From Dehalococcoidia bacterium (GTDB lineage: Bacteria; Chloroflexota; Dehalococcoidia; Dehalococcoidales; Fen-1064): a DNA stretch of 9,349 nucleotides. Of the stretch, positions 4,773 through 9,349 are shown in pieces. The stretch spans positions 1-9,349 of the forward strand of contig PMBW01000350.1 in NCBI GenBank assembly GCA_003153075.1, written 5' to 3'. The translations under genes and the position numbers were made by a program. The notes below the pieces were generated by a model. The model saw only the letters and a list, made by a program, of their open reading frames with translations, had not been told where the DNA came from and did not search any database. Position 1 is the first letter of the stretch. Each line of letters begins with the position of its first letter.

Positions 4773-6974
4773 ATGGGGAAACTAATTAAACATCTGAGGC
4801 CCTTTGTCTGGTCGATTGTGCTGATATTTGCCCTGTTGTTCGGCCAGGCGATGGCCGACCTGGCGCTGCCCGGTTACATGGCAGATATCGTCAATGTCGG
4901 GGTAGGGCAAAGCGGTATTGAGAATACCGTGCCGCAAGCGGTCAGCCAGACAGAATTCGGTAAAATCACCCTCTTAATGACAGACGCGCAGAAGGCGCAG
5001 GTGACCTCAGACTATGTCTTAATTGACAGCCAGTCACCTGATTACGCAAAATATCCTAAAGCGGCGGGGCCTGTTTATAAACTCAATACCAGCGATAAAA
5101 ATGAAATTTCCGCGCTCGATGCTATTTTCTCGAAAACAATTCCGGCAGTGCTGGCCATCGAGACCAATCCAACTGCCGCTTTTACCGGAAGCCCGATACA
5201 GCTAAAACCCGGCGATGATCCGTTTGCAATTTTGGCAGCGCTTCCTCCCGCAGTACTGGATACGCTGCGCGCGGGTGAAGCAGCCCAGATCAATGCCATT
5301 CCTTCGATGATGCTGACGCAATATTCCGTGGCCTACATAACAATACAGTATAAAGCCATCGGCGTGAATATCAGCAGCATCCAGAACAAATACCTGATCC
5401 GCATCGGCGGTTTCATGTTGCTGCTGACGCTAGCCAGCGCGGCTGCTTCGATCACCGTCGGTTACCTGTCTGCCCGTGTCGCAGCCGGGCTGGGGCGCAA
5501 CCTGCGCAAACAGTTGTTTGTGCGCGTGGAAAGCTTCTCCAATACCGAATTTGACAAGTTTTCCACGGCTTCCTTAATAACGCGGTCGACGAACGATATC
5601 ACGCAAATACAGATGCTGATGGTGATGCTGTTCCGGATTGCGTTTTACGCACCCATCCTGGGTATCGGAGGCGTGCTGAAGGTAATTAACGCCGATACAT
5701 CGATGCTGTGGATCATCGCGGCGGCCCTGGCGGCGATCTTGGTGATGATGGGCGTGATGTTCATGGTCGCCATTCCCAAATTTAAAATCATGCAGAAATT
5801 AATCGATAAATTGAATCTGGTGACCCGTGAAATCCTTTCCGGCTTAATGGTCATCCGGGCGTTCAACACCCAGAAGCATGAAGAGGAACGTTTTGATAAG
5901 GCCAATCAGGACCTGACCAAAACGAACCTGTTCATCAACCGCACGGTGCTGGTATTCATGATGCCGGCAGTGATGTTCCTGATGAACGCTGTGATGATCC
6001 TTATCATCTGGGTGGGTTCGCACCAGGTTGATGCCGGCACGATGCAGGTCGGCAGTATGATGGCTTTCATGATGTATGCGGTGCAGATCATCATGGCCTT
6101 CCTGTTCTTGTCAATCATCTTCGTGATGCTGCCGCGTGCCAGTGTTTCCGCGGTCAGAATCAGCGAAGTGTTAGAAACCGAACCGGTAATCGTTGACCCG
6201 GAAAAGCCGCAACAATTCAGCTCCAGTCAGAAGGGAACAGTGGAATTCAGGGATGTCGCCTTCCGCTATCCCGGCGCGGAAGACGATGTATTGAAAAATA
6301 TCAGCTTTGTCGCGAAGCCCGGGCAGACCACCGCTTTTATCGGTAGCACGGGCAGCGGAAAGTCAACGTTAATCAACCTGATCCCGCGGTTTTACGATGT
6401 CACCCGCGGCAAAGTGCTGGTCGACGGCGTCGATGTGAGGGATGTTACCCAGCATGATGTGCGGGCTAAAATCGGCTACGTATCGCAGAAAGCGGTGTTG
6501 TTCTCCGGCTCGATCGAAAGCAATATTAAATATGCCAATGAAAATGCGACTTCGGCGGAAGTGGCGCACTATGCCGAAATTGCCCAGGCGACGGATATCA
6601 TTAAAGAAAGTGAGCAGGGGCTGGCTACCGCCGTATCCCAGGGGGGCACCAACCTGTCCGGCGGACAAAAGCAGAGATTGGCAATTGCCCGCGCCCTGGC
6701 CAAGAAACCGGAAATCTACATCTTCGACGACAGCTTGTCCGCGCTTGATTTCAAGACCGACCGGGCGCTCAGACAAGCGCTGAAAAAAGAGACCGGCGAT
6801 GCTACTGTGCTGATCGTGACCCAACGGGTTAGTACCGTAATGGGCGCCGACCAGATAGTTGTGCTGGACAACGGGGAAATTGCCGGCATCGGGACGCACA
6901 AGGAACTGATGGAAACAAGTAAGGTGTATCAGGAAATTGCGCTTTCCCAGTTGTCCAAGGAGGAACTCGTCTAA
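4773..6974 (+). CDS. ABC exporter half-transporter, degenerate-site subunit with large extracellular loop
   Basis: Membrane protein of 733 aa: six-helix exporter domain followed by a nucleotide-binding domain. TM1 is at about 12-34, TM2 209-233, TM3 281-302, TM4 310-334, TM5 392-414 and TM6 427-455. Between TM1 and TM2 lies an unusual hydrophilic stretch of about 165 residues (about 42-205), explaining why it exceeds the usual 570-600 aa. NBD motifs: Walker A GSTGSGKST (524-532), Q-loop Q572, signature LSGGQ (628-632), Walker B IYIFDD (648-653), D-loop SALD (656-659). The catalytic Glu is replaced by D653 and the switch His by Q684, so its own ATP site is poorly hydrolytic. That marks it as the degenerate-site partner of a heterodimer such as TM287/288 or BmrCD; the next gene supplies the other half. 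Membrane helices are strikingly Met-rich. The ribosome site GGAGGA ends 9 nt before the ATG. Substrate unknown, probably drugs or amphiphiles. Confidence 0.93.
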   Translation: MGKLIKHLRPFVWSIVLIFALLFGQAMADLALPGYMADIVNVGVGQSGIENTVPQAVSQTEFGKITLLMTDAQKAQVTSDYVLIDSQSPDYAKYPKAAGPVYKLNTSDKNEISALDAIFSKTIPAVLAIETNPTAAFTGSPIQLKPGDDPFAILAALPPAVLDTLRAGEAAQINAIPSMMLTQYSVAYITIQYKAIGVNISSIQNKYLIRIGGFMLLLTLASAAASITVGYLSARVAAGLGRNLRKQLFVRVESFSNTEFDKFSTASLITRSTNDITQIQMLMVMLFRIAFYAPILGIGGVLKVINADTSMLWIIAAALAAILVMMGVMFMVAIPKFKIMQKLIDKLNLVTREILSGLMVIRAFNTQKHEEERFDKANQDLTKTNLFINRTVLVFMMPAVMFLMNAVMILIIWVGSHQVDAGTMQVGSMMAFMMYAVQIIMAFLFLSIIFVMLPRASVSAVRISEVLETEPVIVDPEKPQQFSSSQKGTVEFRDVAFRYPGAEDDVLKNISFVAKPGQTTAFIGSTGSGKSTLINLIPRFYDVTRGKVLVDGVDVRDVTQHDVRAKIGYVSQKAVLFSGSIESNIKYANENATSAEVAHYAEIAQATDIIKESEQGLATAVSQGGTNLSGGQKQRLAIARALAKKPEIYIFDDSLSALDFKTDRALRQALKKETGDATVLIVTQRVSTVMGADQIVVLDNGEIAGIGTHKELMETSKVYQEIALSQLSKEELV

Positions 6975-8878
6975 TGAATCAACCAAATAACGGTTCAAAT
7001 CAAGATAAAGACGCCCCAAAATTCAGAATGGGAAGACCCGGCGGCCCGATGGGCGGTCCCGGCGGCGGACACATGCCCGGTATGGGCGGCGAAAAACCAA
7101 AGAGCTTCAGAAAGGCAATGAAATCATTCATTAAATATCTGGCTCCATACAGGGTGGCGCTGATCACTGTACTGGTTTTTGCCATTGCCAGCACTGTTTT
7201 CGGCATCCTGGGGCCAAAAATGCTGGGCAATGCTACCACCATACTTTTTCACGGTGTAGCAGACAAGGCTATGCATAAACCCGGCGCAGCCATTGATTTC
7301 CACAGCATCGGCGTCATTGCTTTGCAATTGGTCGGGCTCTATGTAGCAAGCTTCGTCTTCAGCTATTTACAAGGTTATATCATGTCCGGTATTGCCATGC
7401 AGATTACTTATAAATTTCGCAAGAACATTTCTGAGAAGATCAAGCGGATGCCGCTTAAGTACTTCGATACCAAGACGCATGGTGAAGTGCTCAGCCGCGT
7501 GACTAACGACGTCGATACCATCAGCACATCCCTGGCGCAGAACCTTTCGCAGATCGTCACCTCGGTCACCATGATAATAGGGGTGATGGTGATGATGTTA
7601 ACTATCAGCTGGGAACTGACGCTGGTCGCATTGATCACGCTGCCGTTATCCTTTGCGCTGGTCAGCGTAGTAATCAAGACGTCCCAGAAATACTTTAAAC
7701 AGCAGCAGGTTTACCTGGGGCATGTGGATGGGCATGTGGAGGAAATGTACGGCGGCCATATTGTTATCAAGGCATTTAACGGTGAAGAGAAATCAATTAA
7801 AAAGTTTGATTCGCTCAACGAAGAACTGTATGCCGCCGGTTGGAAATCGCAATTCCTTTCCGGACTGATGATGCCGATGGTCACCTTTGTCGGCAACCTG
7901 GCTTATGTCGGTGTCAGCATCCTCGGCGGTTATCTGGCCGTGCAGGGGACGATCGGCGTCGGCGATATCCTGGCCTTCATCCAGTACGTCCGGTCATTCA
8001 CCATGCCGATCACGCAGGTGGCCAACATTGCCAACGTGTTGCAATCCACCGCCGCTTCAGCCGAGCGTGTCTTCGAGTTCCTGGATGAACCGGAAGAAGT
8101 GCCGGATCCTGCGGATGCCGTGACTCTGAAAGAGGTCAAGGGCAACGTTACTTTCAAGAATGTCAGTTTCGGTTACAATCCGGATAGAGTCATTATTCAC
8201 AATTTCTCGGCGGATATTAAGCCCGGGCAAAAAGTAGCCCTCGTCGGACCGACGGGCGCCGGTAAAACAACGATGGTCAAGCTGCTGATGCGTTTCTACG
8301 ATGTTAACAGCGGATCGATTTTAGTCGACGGTGTGGATATCAGGAAATTCAAGCGGGCAGACCTGCGCGCTATGTTCGGCATGGTCTTGCAGGATACATG
8401 GCTGTTCAACGGCACGATCAGGGAGAACATCCGCTACGGCGACCTGACCGCCAGCGATGAAGCCGTGGTAAACGCGGCCAAGACCGCTAATGTCGACCAT
8501 TTTGTGCGTACACTGCCGCACAGCTACGACCTGGAACTCAATGAGGAGTCCAGCAACATCTCGCAAGGGCAGAAACAGCTGCTGACGATCGCCCGCGCTT
8601 TCCTGGCCGACCCCAGGATACTGATCCTGGATGAAGCTACCAGCTCGGTGGATACTAGGACGGAAATCCTGATCCAGAAAGCAATGGTAGATCTAATGAA
8701 GGGCAGAACCAGTTTCGTGATCGCCCACCGGCTGTCCACTATCCGCGACGCGGACGTGATCCTGGTGATCAAGGACGGGGACATTGTAGAGCAGGGCAAG
8801 CATGAGGAACTGCTGGCCGCCAACGGCTTCTACGCTTCGCTGTACAAGAGCCAGTTCGAGATGGCACAAACGGAATAA
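6974..8878 (+). CDS. ABC exporter half-transporter, catalytic-site subunit
   Basis: The 634-aa partner of the preceding exporter subunit. A cytoplasmic Gly/Pro/Met-rich N-terminus (about 17-40, GRPGGPMGGPGGG region) precedes a six-helix domain (TM1 about 60-85, TM2 110-137, TM3 190-210, TM4 212-234, TM5 295-323, TM6 330-350). The nucleotide-binding domain has Walker A GPTGAGKTT (425-433), Q-loop Q473, Walker B RILILDE (548-554) with catalytic E554, D-loop SSVD (557-560) and switch H585. Its signature is ISQGQ (529-533) rather than LSGGQ. Facing the first subunit's Walker A this deviant signature completes a degenerate site, while its own Walker A/B/H with the partner's LSGGQ form the hydrolysing site. 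The stop of the first gene and this ATG overlap as TAATG, and AAGGAGGAA (6957-6965) inside the upstream gene serves as ribosome site, ensuring coupled equimolar synthesis. Likely multidrug or lipid-like efflux. Confidence 0.94.
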   Translation: MNQPNNGSNQDKDAPKFRMGRPGGPMGGPGGGHMPGMGGEKPKSFRKAMKSFIKYLAPYRVALITVLVFAIASTVFGILGPKMLGNATTILFHGVADKAMHKPGAAIDFHSIGVIALQLVGLYVASFVFSYLQGYIMSGIAMQITYKFRKNISEKIKRMPLKYFDTKTHGEVLSRVTNDVDTISTSLAQNLSQIVTSVTMIIGVMVMMLTISWELTLVALITLPLSFALVSVVIKTSQKYFKQQQVYLGHVDGHVEEMYGGHIVIKAFNGEEKSIKKFDSLNEELYAAGWKSQFLSGLMMPMVTFVGNLAYVGVSILGGYLAVQGTIGVGDILAFIQYVRSFTMPITQVANIANVLQSTAASAERVFEFLDEPEEVPDPADAVTLKEVKGNVTFKNVSFGYNPDRVIIHNFSADIKPGQKVALVGPTGAGKTTMVKLLMRFYDVNSGSILVDGVDIRKFKRADLRAMFGMVLQDTWLFNGTIRENIRYGDLTASDEAVVNAAKTANVDHFVRTLPHSYDLELNEESSNISQGQKQLLTIARAFLADPRILILDEATSSVDTRTEILIQKAMVDLMKGRTSFVIAHRLSTIRDADVILVIKDGDIVEQGKHEELLAANGFYASLYKSQFEMAQTE

Positions 8879-8907
8879 ACAGGGTCTCCTGCAAATAGAA
8901 AAAATAG

Positions 8908-8936
8908 AAAGGAGCCCGCTATAAGCGGGCTCCTTT
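8908..8936. terminator. Strong intergenic hairpin, terminator of the exporter operon
   Basis: AAAGGAGCCCGCT (8908-8920) and AGCGGGCTCCTTT (8924-8936) are exact complements around a 3-nt ATA loop, a 13-bp stem beginning 30 bp after the exporter stop codon. On the plus strand only three U follow the GC part. On the minus strand the hairpin would be followed by a longer U-rich run (from the A-rich 8897-8910), so it could stop transcription in both directions. Confidence 0.8.
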
Positions 8937-8999
8937 ACCGTCACTTGACAGAGTGCGCCGGGAACCGGGAGTGTGTTTCGGATATTACTGCCGCGCTTT

Positions 9000-9027
9000 T
9001 AGACTTTTTAATACTATGTTTTACGAT
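9000..9027 (+). promoter_or_regulatory. Candidate promoter of the adaptor lipoprotein gene
   Basis: TAGACT (9000-9005, four of six to TTGACA) and TACGAT (9022-9027, four of six to TATAAT) are spaced by 16 bp. Some promoter is needed here because a strong terminator lies upstream. A perfect TTGACA at 8945-8950 has no -10 at the right distance and is not favoured. Confidence 0.3.
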
Positions 9028-9051
9028 ACCTGCCCCGTCTTTACACGCGTA

Positions 9052-9074
9052 TTACTCTGCCGCTGCTAGAGTAA
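9052..9074. repeat. Inverted repeat in the adaptor gene leader
   Basis: TTACTCT (9052-9058) and AGAGTAA (9068-9074) are perfect 7-nt complements around a 9-nt GC-rich spacer. The repeat lies about 50 bp before the start codon, downstream of the candidate promoter. It could be an operator or an RNA hairpin in the leader. No U-run follows, so a terminator is unlikely. Confidence 0.4.
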
Positions 9075-9124
9075 AATCATGTGAATAAAAATCATAACCA
9101 GGACTATGAAGAAAAGGAATTAAT

Positions 9125-9349
9125 GTGAGGATCAACTTAAAAAAAATCGCTGCGTCAATATTTGTTTTATGCGGAATCGGTGTTCTGTTAACGGGATGTG
9201 CAGGCCGGGCAAATGCTACGGCACCGGTTCAGACCCAAATGGCACCCGTCCAACGAGGCAGCATTACCATATTGGTTACGGGCACCGGCAATCTGGCGTT
9301 GGGGAAAAAACAATCCCTCTCTTTTAACCAGACAGGCCTGGTATCCAAC
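9125..9349 (+). CDS. Membrane-fusion/periplasmic-adaptor lipoprotein of an efflux system (5' part only)
   Basis: Seventy-five codons are visible before the window ends. The start is a GTG at 9125 with AAGGA (9114-9118) 6 nt upstream; an ATG two bases earlier is followed at once by TGA and cannot be the start. The N-terminus is a lipoprotein signal: positive residues R2, K6 and K7, a hydrophobic core at about 8-21, and the lipobox L22-T23-G24-C25. The Cys would be lipidated and anchor the protein on the outer face of the membrane. After a short linker comes APVQRGSITILVTGTGNLALG, the first strand typical of HlyD/MacA/RND adaptor proteins, in which a V-x-R-G-x-I motif starts the membrane-proximal domain. 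In monoderms such adaptors usually work with MacB-like ABC permeases, and those genes may follow beyond the edge. A strong terminator before it suggests a unit separate from the upstream exporter. Confidence 0.8.
   Translation, partial: MRINLKKIAASIFVLCGIGVLLTGCAGRANATAPVQTQMAPVQRGSITILVTGTGNLALGKKQSLSFNQTGLVSN

Noticed and set aside
6369..7019. Long minus-strand open frame (216 codons) across the exporter junction
   Set aside because: Shadow of the nucleotide-binding domain of the first exporter gene; no ribosome site or recognisable domain.

Overview
The window (9,349 bp, roughly half G+C, dense and mostly non-overlapping genes) looks like a chromosomal accessory region of an anaerobic monoderm-type bacterium. 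The MarR regulator, the heterodimeric ABC exporter and the lipoprotein membrane-fusion protein resemble genes I associate with Chloroflexota (Dehalococcoidia-like) and, less so, Clostridia. That assignment rests on remembered family resemblance, not on a marker gene, and is tentative.

Layout, left to right. (1) A minus-strand pair: a GNAT acetyltransferase (763-1236) followed 16 bp downstream by a class I SAM-dependent methyltransferase that runs off the left edge (1-746), with a recognisable promoter at 1289-1318. (2) A plus-strand, AT-rich toxin-antitoxin module of higBA type: RelE/Gp49-like toxin first (1380-1721), then an XRE-family antitoxin (1813-2097). The 91-bp gap between them holds a perfect 20-bp palindrome inside what reads as a private promoter for the antitoxin. 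(3) A monocistronic gene for a divergent serine hydroxymethyltransferase-like PLP enzyme of 477 aa (2294-3727), ending in a likely terminator. (4) A 486-bp gap with no convincing gene, which ends in a well-formed promoter overlapped by three alternating TAGTTAA elements. (5) A MarR regulator (4214-4666) and a two-gene ABC exporter (4773-6974 and 6974-8878) joined by a TAATG overlap and closed by a strong hairpin at 8908-8936. (6) The beginning of a lipoprotein membrane-fusion/adaptor protein (9125 to the right edge), probably the first gene of another efflux operon.

How the parts work together. The MarR protein probably represses its own promoter through the TAGTTAA array and thereby controls the exporter. 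The two ABC half-transporters form an obligate heterodimer: the first has Asp and Gln where the catalytic Glu and switch His belong, and the second has a deviant signature (ISQGQ). Together these build one degenerate and one complete ATP site, as in TM287/288- and BmrCD-type exporters. The first half-transporter also carries an extracellular loop of about 165 residues between TM1 and TM2 and unusually Met-rich membrane helices. The adaptor lipoprotein downstream suggests a second efflux system next door.

I found no rRNA, tRNA, CRISPR array, intact insertion sequence or clear riboswitch. I see no wholly new multi-gene system. The most interesting items are the antitoxin operator/promoter, the MarR operator array, the divergent SHMT paralogue and the large-loop exporter subunit.
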